Part shown: positions 6,605-13,110 of the stretch, piece after piece | Layout of the letters: each line of letters opens with the position of its first letter | Numbering within the stretch: position 1 is the stretch's first letter | Assembly (NCBI GenBank): GCA_026770615.1 | Contig: MU631417.1 | Span: 188,875-201,984 of the forward strand | Source of the DNA: Pavlovales sp. CCMP2436 | Taxonomy: Eukaryota > Haptophyta > Pavlovophyceae > Pavlovales | Direction: 5' to 3' | Length of the DNA stretch: 13,110 nucleotides | The notes under the pieces: model-generated | Seen by the model: the letters and a program-made list of their open reading frames with translations, nothing else | Database searches by the model: none | What the model was told of the DNA's origin: nothing | Position numbers and translations under genes: made by a program

Positions 6605-8865
6605 TTATTCATCTTCGTCATTTGATTGCTTAACAAGCCCACCGAAATAATGCCCTTTTTTATCCCTACCGTGATTAATACCACTAATGCCAAGCATATC
6701 GTCCTTAAACTTTGACTGTGTCATTTTATCTTTCGTATAGTTCTTATAAGCATTGAATATTTCACTTGATGGAATTGTATCTTTATCATTGCCAGTAATT
6801 TTATGATTATCCATAATGAAACCAAGCACAATATTCGATTCCGCAATGTATTCATTGCTATCGTCTACGATTTTCTTAGGTACATTTTCAGTTTTAGCGA
6901 TAGAACTCGTAGTAGTGAAATGGTCAATTAATAATAATATGTAAGTATCACGAATAATATCAGTAGTTATTTCATAAAAAAAATCATCATTAAGTTTTGC
7001 TTGATATTTATTATTAGGGTCAGGATCTTCGACGAATTTCGTGGGGTGGTCAACAATTCGAACACGTCGTCCAATACCACCGTCTATTGAACTAAGCACT
7101 GGTTTATTGTTACAAGCACCTTCTAAACGGAAGAAGATGGGAAACTCGACTGCATCTTTATATAACCCGCGAGTCTTTAGGACACCTTTATGACCGTCTG
7201 CGATCTTTTTCAATATTCCCACTTGTAGTTTATTATCGACGTCACTCTCCGGTTCATTAAAAAATACCATACGCCTACCTTTTGCGTCATGTAATTCAGA
7301 CGTCGCATTTGCTCCCTTTGCGGCCTTAGTAAACGTTTCTGGATTTAATTCTATAAAATAATCGCCAAGTACCTTTTTTAACATTGCGATTTTAGTACTT
7401 TTAGAATTACATCCCGAAATGGTATGAATATTAAAAGTTTGGAATAGTCTTTCACCATTCAACGTAAGACTGTCATTATTCCACATACATGCACATACAT
7501 CTGGGTCTGGATAAATAGTTTCGTAATATTCAACTATTTTTTTTTAAAGTTTCACATCAATCTTTTTAGGATATTTATATCCAGTGTTATTCATTATATA
7601 ATCAGACTGCATAATATAACGCACCTCTTTAGTACGACAATCCAGTACCTTGTCAGTAAATGCGAACAAGTTCCCGAAACTATCAATCTTTTTCTCAAAG
7701 AAACAATTTTTTGAAAAATCGATCATAGTCATCTCAGTGACTCCTTTCAAATATGGAGTTTGGAGTAATTTAGTGGCGATCTCATTAGCCGATTTAGCTT
7801 TTTTCTCATTTTTCTTATTATATTCTTCATCTTCATCTGGTGTAATTGAATTATAAAACATTTTAGCCATTTTGATAAATATCTCATGTACAACCGATTT
7901 TATTAACCCTTTAATAATGATAGGTTTTTTGCGTTTATTCCATACATTGTATGTATTACAATGAAACCACAGATCAACATCGTCATCGTATACAATAGCA
8001 TCTTTTAAAATTAGCTTCGTGATATTTGAAATAGACGCATGTGTGCCGTTATCATTAAAGGCTTTCATAATATCAGCCTCGTTATAATCGATAAATTCAT
8101 CAACTTCTGCCATATATTTATTAATAAGTAAATTTAGATCTTCTTCATTTTCTTCAGACGTCTTTATAATTTTGTTGTTAATAAAATTATAATATTTTAA
8201 GTTATCTTCCTTGAGACATTCTAAAAGATAATTCCATCCTTTAGTCTTCTCATCAGTTCGATTATATGCCTTATCAAATAGGGCATCAATCTTATTTTCG
8301 TTGTACTTGCTTGATTTTTTAGAAAACAGATGTACCAACTTCGAACATTTAGACATACCAACACCTTCTTTATTACAAATTCCGACAATAGACCACACTA
8401 ACTTAGTCCATGTATCATAATCGTCACATTTTTTACTATTATGGTACATGGTGTATAAAGAACCCGATTTTGACCGTAAATACTCATATCATAATAATTA
8501 ATATTATTAATTTTGTGTAACTTACATAAGCTTACCATATTGATCCATTTGATACGAACATTATCGACATAAATCCGATATGAGTATTTCATCTTACCAT
8601 TGTATTCTCTTGGTTCGCGTTAAGCATAATTAATTTTTGATTTTATAAATATCGCTTGGATACGAATAATATTAGCATCAATATCAATATCATGATACGC
8701 ATCGATATCAAATACTGGTTTAATATACTGCTCAGGTCCGCCCATAAGCTCAGTGGCATGTTTACATTTCTGTATACCCTTCATATAATCATCTTCGGTT
8801 TCATACGTTACTTTATTTTTACGATCAAATACATCAACAACAACAACTTTACCGCATGAACTCAT
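6605..8865 (-). pseudogene. primase (AEP)-D5-like SF3 helicase, broken three times
   Basis: From ATG 8865, residues 1-81 include the metal-binding primase motif FDIDAY (Asp53, Asp55) and end at TAA 8620-8622. The same frame continues with SYRIYV and YDMSIYGQNR, matching later archaeo-eukaryotic primase motifs. A frame change at the A6 tract 8429-8434 leads into CDDYDTWTKLVW, the start of a D5_N-type region. TAA 7544-7546 interrupts that frame, which then continues with the SF3 helicase: Walker A GCNSKST, Walker B RRMVFFNEPE, then CNNKPV and GGIGRRVRIVDHP. It ends EDE with TAA TGA. Allowing for one lost A the gene is 754 codons, typical of PLV/virophage primase-helicases. All catalytic motifs survive. 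The ATG is preceded by TTAATATAA. Confidence 0.9.
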
Positions 8866-8895
8866 TTATATTAAGTTAAGATAATAATATATAAG
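8866..8895 (-). promoter_or_regulatory. AT-rich promoter of primase-helicase
   Basis: Minus-strand CTTATATATTATTATC and TTAATATAA precede the ATG at 8865. This is the only plausible upstream region before the adjacent gene's 3' end. Confidence 0.4.
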
Positions 8896-8940
8896 AATTA
8901 ATGTTTAAGTCATTTCTAAAAAATAAATCAATTTTTTTTC

Positions 8941-8987
8941 ACCGGCAACTTAAATATTTTTATTGACCGGCAACTTGGATATTTTTG
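8941..8987. repeat. 25-bp tandem duplication at gene end
   Basis: The unit accggcaactt-nn-atattttt occurs at 8941 and 8966 (period 25). The right copy encodes the last codons of the small gene ending at 8960 and the left copy lies just past its stop. The two copies differ at cc/tt positions, so on the minus strand one reads TCCAAG and the other TTTAAG. Confidence 0.75.
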
Positions 8988-9223
8988 AGTTCAAGCCTTT
9001 CCATCTTTTTCCGCAAAGCATATTGCTTATTATATGCGCATTTCCATGCCTTAACGTTAGGGTATAGATACTTATCACGTGTATACTGTAGCATCTTCTC
9101 GCGAAATTCAGCATCAGTATTATGTAGTGATCGGACAGAATTGCGTTTTTTCTCGGCTTCGTAATATTCAGGATGGTCACGTCGGTATTGAGTCATCTGA
9201 CTCACTACTTTAACAGAATCCAT
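8960..9223 (-). CDS. uncharacterised 87-aa basic protein
   Basis: Starts MDSVKVVSQMTQYRRDHPEY; rich in Arg/Lys/Tyr with KAWKCAYNKQYALRKKMERL near the C-terminus. There is no membrane segment or signal. Its pattern of Tyr/Lys/Arg helices resembles the N-terminal 25 residues of the adjacent recombinase (RRKYKLAHYYKNKEAI), so a DNA-binding role is possible but unproven. A strong TATATATATTAATATATAAG element precedes the ATG. A second frame over the same DNA (8950-9180) is an overlapping shadow. Confidence 0.62.
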   Translation of the reverse strand: MDSVKVVSQMTQYRRDHPEYYEAEKKRNSVRSLHNTDAEFREKMLQYTRDKYLYPNVKAWKCAYNKQYALRKKMERLELKNIQVAGQ

Positions 9224-9230
9224 AAGGACT

Positions 9231-9252
9231 TATATATTAATATATATATAAG
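9231..9252 (-). promoter_or_regulatory. TATA-rich promoter of 87-aa gene
   Basis: A 20-bp run of TA steps (tatatattaatatatatata on the plus strand) lies 7 bp from the ATG at 9223. It is the longest TATA tract directly before a start codon in the window. Confidence 0.45.
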
Positions 9253-9296
9253 ATTATAATCTTAAATATTATCATTTTTTTAAAATTTTACGTAAT

Positions 9297-10686
9297 TCAT
9301 TTGTTTACTCGTTTTGACCGAGTAAAGTGTTCTTTCATTTCAACAATAGATTTATCGGCATCTTCAATAGAGAAGATTTGTTCGCCACGCAAGTTTTGAA
9401 GAGGACTGACATATGCGGACTGAATACCGGCAGAATGTATTGATCGATTAGCCAAATCATTGACTATTTCCGCATAATTAGTAGCATTCTTATCCAATTT
9501 CATAAGCTTAGTAGAAATGATACTGTGACGAAGGTATTTGACTATAATACGTTCATCTTTAAAAACAGGGATTTTTGCAAACATTTTTGAAATATAAGGT
9601 CCTAACTTAGTGCCTTCATTTGGGAATAATTTGCTTGGTAAATCATCAAGCGAACTATGCAATTCTACGATTAGATTAGTAACGGATTTCGATAATTTAA
9701 AAATTTGTTTATTTAGTGATCCCTTGGTTTTGAATGTGTTCATGTGAATTTCGCTCTCGTTTTGAGATATTGAATAAGGTAATTTACATCGGATGAAACC
9801 ATGTCGGATTTAGAATATGCCATGACGAGTTGAAAATCATCACGAGCGATAACATGGTCGTATAGCAACATCAGCAGGTTTTCATATGATTTTTGACCAA
9901 AAACTCTTAACACCTCGCTTTTAATAGCATCGAATGAATAAAACAACGTTGACGACGATTTTGTGCGTCGTTTGATCGTTGCGATACCTTCAAATAGTCT
10001 ATATTGTGCGTCTAATTCATCATAGGTGTTCTGAGACATGCGATTTTTCAAGGGTTGAAAAAGCCGACGTAATTTTAAAATCCTACCAAGGAATTTTGCC
10101 CTTGAAGAATCAGTCTTCCATTTGCTATTCGAATTAATAATATCAATCAACTCCTTAGTATTACTTAACCAAGGTGTCAGATCTTTCAAAGCATCATATT
10201 TTTCATTGTGTAATTTAAATAATACATCTGGAATATTTAAATATTGATTGATCTCAATCACGCCAAGCGTAAGATCAGACCCTTCCTTTAACGGGGCATT
10301 TTTCAATACTGTCGCTACAAAATTCTTAAGTTCAGAAGCGTTTAGATTAGTATTCGAGGAATTATAATTTTCAATAGGTACATTCTTTTTTACGACGATA
10401 TTAATTATATCGGTATTTGCGGATGCTTCGATATTCGATTTGTCGAATACAATCTTTTGTTTCTTGGGTAAAACGATATTATTATCTTTGTCGATATTAA
10501 TACCGTATTTTTCCAATGTACTTTGCTTTATTTTACGTGTACCTTTTAACAAACCAGTCGTTACACGTTCTCTTTGTATAGCTTCTTTATTTTTGTAGTA
10601 GTGCGCTAGTTTATACTTTCTACGTTCTTCGATAGTCATAGTAGCGAGTGGTTTTTTAATCGGTGTGTTTCTGCTTTAGGTGGCAT
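9297..10686 (-). pseudogene. tyrosine recombinase/integrase, frameshifted
   Basis: The best start is ATG 10686 (MPPKAETHRLK), preceded by TATATACAGAG. That frame hits a stop within 17 codons, but the neighbouring frame, entered at the A6 tract 10652-10657, has a 299-codon run. Its C-terminal part has LLYDHVIARDDFQ, carrying the box I Arg. A TGA at 9740-9742 overlaps an ATG at 9743, where the other frame supplies FKTKGSLNK (beta-hairpin Lys), KYLRHS (box II Arg72 and His73 of that frame), IHSAGIQ (His103) and the nucleophile Tyr111 in AYVSPL. The second shift fits the A4 tract 9760-9763. Allowing for two lost A residues the gene is 464 codons. The full R-K-R-H-H-Y set is present. It would integrate the viral genome at a specific site. 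The ATGA overlap could be mistaken for translational coupling, but domain continuity argues for one protein. Confidence 0.86.
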
Positions 10687-10705
10687 CTCTGTATATATCT
10701 ATACA
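10687..10705 (-). promoter_or_regulatory. TATA-like promoter of recombinase
   Basis: Minus-strand TTGTATAGATATATACAGAG abuts ATG 10686 and shares the TATATANAGAG core with the minor capsid promoter. This supports the upstream ATG over the one at 10639. Confidence 0.5.
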
Positions 10706-11095
10706 AGATAATAAATAATAAATATTAGAATTAATCAATTTTTTTATTAGATTCAAAAGAGCAAAAAGAAAAACATCCGAAGACTTCAAAGTGCGAAATC
10801 GACTTTTGAGCGTTAGAGCTTACGGATTTAACCACATTCAATTTTTTTTTTTCTGATATTGAAGACCGAACTACCGTATTTATACGGCTTAATTTTCTTT
10901 TGGCTTTACTTACGAATAAATACGCAATCGTATCGTTGGGTAAAATTTAGCCGAAACTTGTCCTACCAAGGAAATGGGTATGGGTGTGTTAATATTATAC
11001 CTACTATATATTTTTTAAAAAATTGAGAAGAGATATATAACATAAACATTATGGAAAGAGAAAAGAGAAAAATACAAAAAAATACGAAAAAAATT
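10706..11095. other. noncoding AT-rich stretch
   Basis: No credible gene on either strand. It holds T- and A-tracts, a short palindrome ccgtatttatacgg at about 10874, and a 3' part that becomes purine-rich (gaaaagagaaaaa) before the next hairpin. I see no RNA gene. Confidence 0.5.
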
Positions 11096-11232
11096 CAAAA
11101 ATCCAAAAATCCAAGCTTAAATGAAACATTTCCAAATTGAAAAATTGAAAAATTGAAGAAAAAAAAATTGAAAAAAAAAATATATATATATATATAGAAA
11201 GTTTCATTTAAGCTTGGATTTTTGGATTTTTG
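11096..11232. repeat. second long inverted repeat, 32-bp perfect arms
   Basis: Arms 11096-11127 and 11201-11232 are exact reverse complements (32 bp, ending gtttcatttaagcttgg on the right arm). The loop is about 73 nt of A-rich attgaaa repeats plus an (AT)n run. Outside the perfect core, weaker pairing continues. Like the 43-bp hairpin it contains AAGCTTAA in its stem, but otherwise the two differ. A small ORF at 11095-11289 is only the translation of this repeat. Confidence 0.88.
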
Positions 11233-11289
11233 GATTTTTTGATTTTTGAATTTTTGGATAGACCTATTAAGCGCCATACGATACACCAT

Positions 11290-11620
11290 AGTGACGTAAA
11301 TCTAAATAGTTTAAATATGTCTTATCAGTATTGAACAATATATTACCGTATCTATCATAGAATATAAGAGTTTATCAATATCTTCAAACCACTGCGTAGT
11401 GCCCCGCCGGTCTATCAAGAAATTAATATATCTGACGGCATAGTGCAGTACGTCAAAATGGTTTAAATATGTCTTATCAGTATTTAACAATATATTCCCG
11501 TATGTAAAAATATCACGAGAGAGTGACGTGTATCAACAGGGTTTAAATATGTCTTATCAGTATTTAACAATATATTCCCGTATCTATAAAGGTCACGAGA
11601 GAGTGCAGTACCTTCTTAGT
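11290..11620. repeat. three-copy iteron-like direct repeat cluster
   Basis: Three copies of a unit start with AGTG at 11290, 11442 and 11522. In each, exactly 19 bp later comes gtttaaatatgtcttatc and then agtatt(t/g)aacaatatatt(c/a)ccgtat (11309, 11461, 11541). Copies 2 and 3 are 80 bp apart, almost identical over 43 bp, and share cacgagagagtg further on. Copy 1 is 152 bp before copy 2. No coding frame spans them. Possible roles are a replication origin, a recombination site or a decayed minisatellite. Confidence 0.82.
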
Positions 11621-12034
11621 GGCTCCGCCACATGGGCGCCAGTCTATTAAATTGAATAAAATCTATATAAATCCCGTACCATAATGGTATGTATATAGGA
11701 TTTATTAGATTTATTAGATTTATTAGATTAATTAAATGGATAAGGTCGGCATATGTATCAAATAGTTGACGGCATAGTGGTAAGTACTAAGAATTCAAAT
11801 AAAAAGTACGCAAAATATCAATAAACCACAAATTTATCATACCATAATGGTAAGAGATCATATAAGTATACGTCAAGGTGCGGGCACCGTACCATAGTGC
11901 CGTAAAATATAAGTATTTTTATTCATTTATAAGTATTTATTAGTTTTTTATTAGATTTTCATTAGATATTTATTACTTTTTATTAGAATTCTCAGTCTAA
12001 TACTACTGATTTCACAATTCTAAACAGTAACGTT
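11621..12034. other. noncoding region with dispersed CATAGTG-type motifs and ATTAG repeats
   Basis: No gene is supported. Short motifs recur: taccataatggta (about 11677 and 11840), gacggcatagtg (11768, also at 11434) and taccatagtgccgtaaaa (about 11889). Runs of ttattagat at 11701-11729 and of (t)ttattag at 11930-11985 are simple repeats. Confidence 0.55.
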
Positions 12035-12138
12035 AATTCTTCAAAGTTTATATCATGAACTTACTTTCGATACGATTTCAGAGGTCGAAAAAGAAATAGA
12101 AATAAATGCAATAAATAATGAAAACAGTCTCGTCATCA
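12035..12138 (+). pseudogene. inverted fragment of packaging ATPase gene (second copy)
   Basis: On the plus strand this reads QSLYHELTFDTISEVEKEI and ends NSLVIM, clearly homologous to the middle of the ATPase at 3750-3870. It is in the opposite orientation to the other right-hand fragments and breaks off at atcatg (12138), exactly within Walker B. Unlike the left copy it keeps a single frame through the segment. It marks an inversion or a second, scrambled virus. Confidence 0.72.
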
Positions 12139-12410
12139 TGGTGCACATTTGCATTATTATTTACGGTAAATTTTTCAAATTTAATTGCTTGTAAATAAGT
12201 GGTATTTGGAAAAATTACCGCGGTACTACTAGTGCTGGGGCTTTGCAATTGACCAACTACATCATAGAGCGCTAATAAGCTACCTTTGAACCACGCGGTT
12301 GGTGGTATAGAAATGGTATTCAAATCGATCGGACCAGATAGAAGCACGTTTTGCTTACTTATTAGCGATGCTCTAAATAAAACATTATTATAATTATTCA
12401 AAAAATTCAT
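12078..12410 (-). CDS. truncated, chimeric uncharacterised ORF
   Basis: 110 codons from ATG 12410 (MNFLNNYNNVLFRASLISKQ), 2 bp after the stop of the small 70-aa gene copy. The first ~90 residues look like genuine protein (GPIDLNTISIPPTAWFKGSL) of no recognised family. From about 12138 onward the frame is antisense to the inverted ATPase fragment, so the real gene's 3' end is missing. The gene has no counterpart beside the left copy of the small gene, where a 211-aa gene follows instead. Confidence 0.45.
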   Translation of the reverse strand: MNFLNNYNNVLFRASLISKQNVLLSGPIDLNTISIPPTAWFKGSLLALYDVVGQLQSPSTSSTAVIFPNTTYLQAIKFEKFTVNNNANVHHDDETVFIIYCIYFYFFFDL

Positions 12411-12412
12411 GT

Positions 12413-12625
12413 TTATTGATCTTCGACAGTAAAACCTTTCGCGACATATTCTAATTGCATCGAGTAGCGATTTCTTGTTCGTCCTGTGTAGTATGTGATG
12501 ATTTTGCCAACATATCGACGATTGAATGCGCCTTTATACGGTTTACCGTTTAGCAAAAAATTATATTTTGAATTTGGTATAGTATCTTTTTTCCAACCAT
12601 TTAATTTATCGATTGAATCGGACAT
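12413..12625 (-). CDS. small 70-aa protein, right paralogue
   Basis: Starts MSDSIDKLNGWKKDT and matches the protein at 3094-3369 residue for residue with a few substitutions (A/P, I/N, A/T, I/V), ending FTVEDQ then TAA. The upstream sequence TTTCCATAGTATAGAC before the ATG is also the same as in the left copy, so the promoter was duplicated too. The intact ending suggests 70 residues is the ancestral length. Function is not known. Confidence 0.72.
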   Translation of the reverse strand: MSDSIDKLNGWKKDTIPNSKYNFLLNGKPYKGAFNRRYVGKIITYYTGRTRNRYSMQLEYVAKGFTVEDQ

Positions 12626-12716
12626 GTCTATACTATGGAAAGATATTTATTATTGTATTGTTAAACGGTTGAATCGATTATAAATATTACCATCTTCATC
12701 GATGAACATGAACGCC
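12416..12716 (-). repeat. duplicated segment, right copy (partner 3160-3463)
   Basis: Carries the 70-aa gene, its promoter and the last ~22 codons of a packaging ATPase (FIDEDGNIYNRFNRLTIQ, then tandem TAA), truncated at 12716. Roughly 90% identical to the left copy. The divergence implies a related but distinct virus or an old duplication. Confidence 0.88.
12650..12716 (-). pseudogene. 3' remnant of a second packaging ATPase gene
   Basis: Only the C-terminal AFMFIDEDGNIYNRFNRLTIQ region remains, split here as AFMFIDEDGN and IYNRFNRLTIQ. It ends upstream exactly where the AT-rich DNA changes to GC-rich DNA. The longer ORF that appears to run into it from the GC-rich side is a chance fusion. 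Confidence 0.75.
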
Positions 12717-13110
12717 ACTACTACAGGCGGCCGAGAGGGCAGAAAAGAAAAAGACGCAGGTGGGGGCAACCACACCCGCGGGGAAAAAACGGCAGCGAAC
12801 GCCCACCCCCCCGCCGCCCGCGCGGACAACGCCGCACTACGCCTACCCGCTACCCGCGGTACCCTACCTCTCCAGGCCATACGAGCAGAGCCACACAAGC
12901 GCTTGCGAGGCCCGGACATCCCGGCCACTCCGCAGAACCCGACACCAAACATGCCCCCAACGCCACCAGCACGGGCCCTACCCGCTGCACAACACGAGGC
13001 CACACCACCAAACATGCCTCCAACGTCACCAGCAAGGGCCGTAACTACCCGCTACACAACACGAGGCCACACCAAGCCCGCCAGGCAAACGCGCATTGAG
13101 CCAGGCCAAG
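12717..13110. other. GC-rich flank, probable host DNA or host transposon
   Basis: Base composition changes within a few bases from strongly AT-rich to well over 60% GC. Several frames are open simply because of the GC richness. One plus-strand frame is open from about 12714 to the edge (Pro/Ala/Arg/Thr-rich, low complexity, no start) and could be the edge of a retroelement or disordered protein gene, but I cannot assign it. No viral hallmark is present. Confidence 0.65.
12945..13077. repeat. 63-66-bp tandem repeat in GC-rich flank
   Basis: Two adjacent copies begin ccaaacatgcc at 12945 and 13008, and both contain caccagca and cacaacacgaggccacacc. The second copy has a 3-bp insertion. Minisatellite-like; typical of host noncoding or low-complexity coding DNA. 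Confidence 0.78.

Noticed and set aside
1576..8622. Reassigned genetic code (stops read as amino acids)
   Set aside because: All three stop codons would have to be reassigned, yet genes end normally with TAA, TAG and TGA in tight convergent or overlapping layouts, and the ATPase ends with three tandem TAA codons. Frameshifts in the same genes also point to decay or error.
11095..11289. 64-codon ORF
   Set aside because: It is a translation of the hairpin arms and poly-T/AT loop, giving a Phe/Ile/Tyr run with no protein character.
11290..11620. CRISPR array
   Set aside because: Only three imperfect copies with unequal spacing (152 and 80 bp), no uniform spacers and no cas genes; the genome type is eukaryotic-virus-like.
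11394..11640. tRNA or structured RNA around the gccccgccgg and ggctccgccac stretches
   Set aside because: Short hairpins exist but no cloverleaf, anticodon arm or T-loop consensus could be traced.
1..12716. Virophage/mavirus-type element
   Set aside because: The major capsid protein is about 417 residues and PLV-like, not the ~600-residue virophage type, and no cysteine protease or protein-primed polymerase is visible. The window is partial, so this is a preference, not proof.
12650..13015. Minus-strand 121-codon ORF joining GC-rich DNA to the ATPase end
   Set aside because: It crosses the composition boundary; the N-terminal part is low-complexity translation of GC-rich repeats and only the last ~22 residues are genuine.

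Overview
The window is about 12.7 kb of AT-rich DNA that looks like an endogenous Polinton-like virus (PLV), ending on the right in about 0.4 kb of abruptly GC-rich, repetitive DNA (12717-13110) that is probably host genome or a host transposon. The virus call rests on a co-linear set of hallmark genes: a double jelly-roll-type major capsid protein, a single jelly-roll-like minor capsid (penton) protein, an A32/FtsK-type packaging ATPase, a primase-D5-like SF3 helicase and a tyrosine recombinase. There are also two accessory genes, a class-3 lipase-like protein and a collagen-repeat fibre. I see no ribosomal, tRNA or cellular housekeeping gene. The host is probably a eukaryote with a GC-rich genome (a protist would fit), but it cannot be named from this sequence.

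Layout: 1-989 (-) collagen-like fibre, running off the left edge. 1032-1704 (+) lipase, divergent from the fibre. 1701-5636 (-) virion block, listed in transcription order from right to left: small basic protein, major capsid, packaging ATPase, 70-90 aa protein, 211 aa protein, minor capsid. 5654-5881 (-) and 5892-6401 (+) two small divergent genes. 6487-6603 perfect 43-bp inverted repeat between convergent genes. 6605-8865 (-) primase-helicase. 8960-9223 (-) small basic protein. 9297-10686 (-) tyrosine recombinase. 10687-12030 noncoding, with a second long hairpin and an iteron-like repeat cluster. 12035-12716 scrambled second copy of part of the virion block. 12717-13110 GC-rich DNA. Most genes have a TATA-like stretch directly before the ATG, suggesting compact viral promoters with very short leaders.

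The main result is that the element is coherent at protein level but broken at DNA level. Five in-frame stops (three TAA, one TAG, one TGA) and seven apparent frameshifts interrupt the six largest recognisable genes. Catalytic motifs are retained on both sides of the breaks, and total gene lengths return to whole codons once single-base indels are allowed for. Five of the seven frameshifts fit loss of one A in an A-tract. Either this is a recently inactivated provirus, or some frameshifts are homopolymer errors of a long-read assembly. The in-frame stops are harder to explain as errors. A reassigned code is unlikely because genes end normally with TAA, TAG and TGA, including a triple TAA after the ATPase.

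Functionally the set would integrate (tyrosine recombinase), replicate by protein-coupled priming and unwinding (primase plus SF3 helicase), build an icosahedral capsid (major and minor capsid proteins), package DNA (ATPase) and perhaps contact or breach host surfaces (fibre, lipase). No maturation protease, protein-primed DNA polymerase or retroviral-type integrase is visible.
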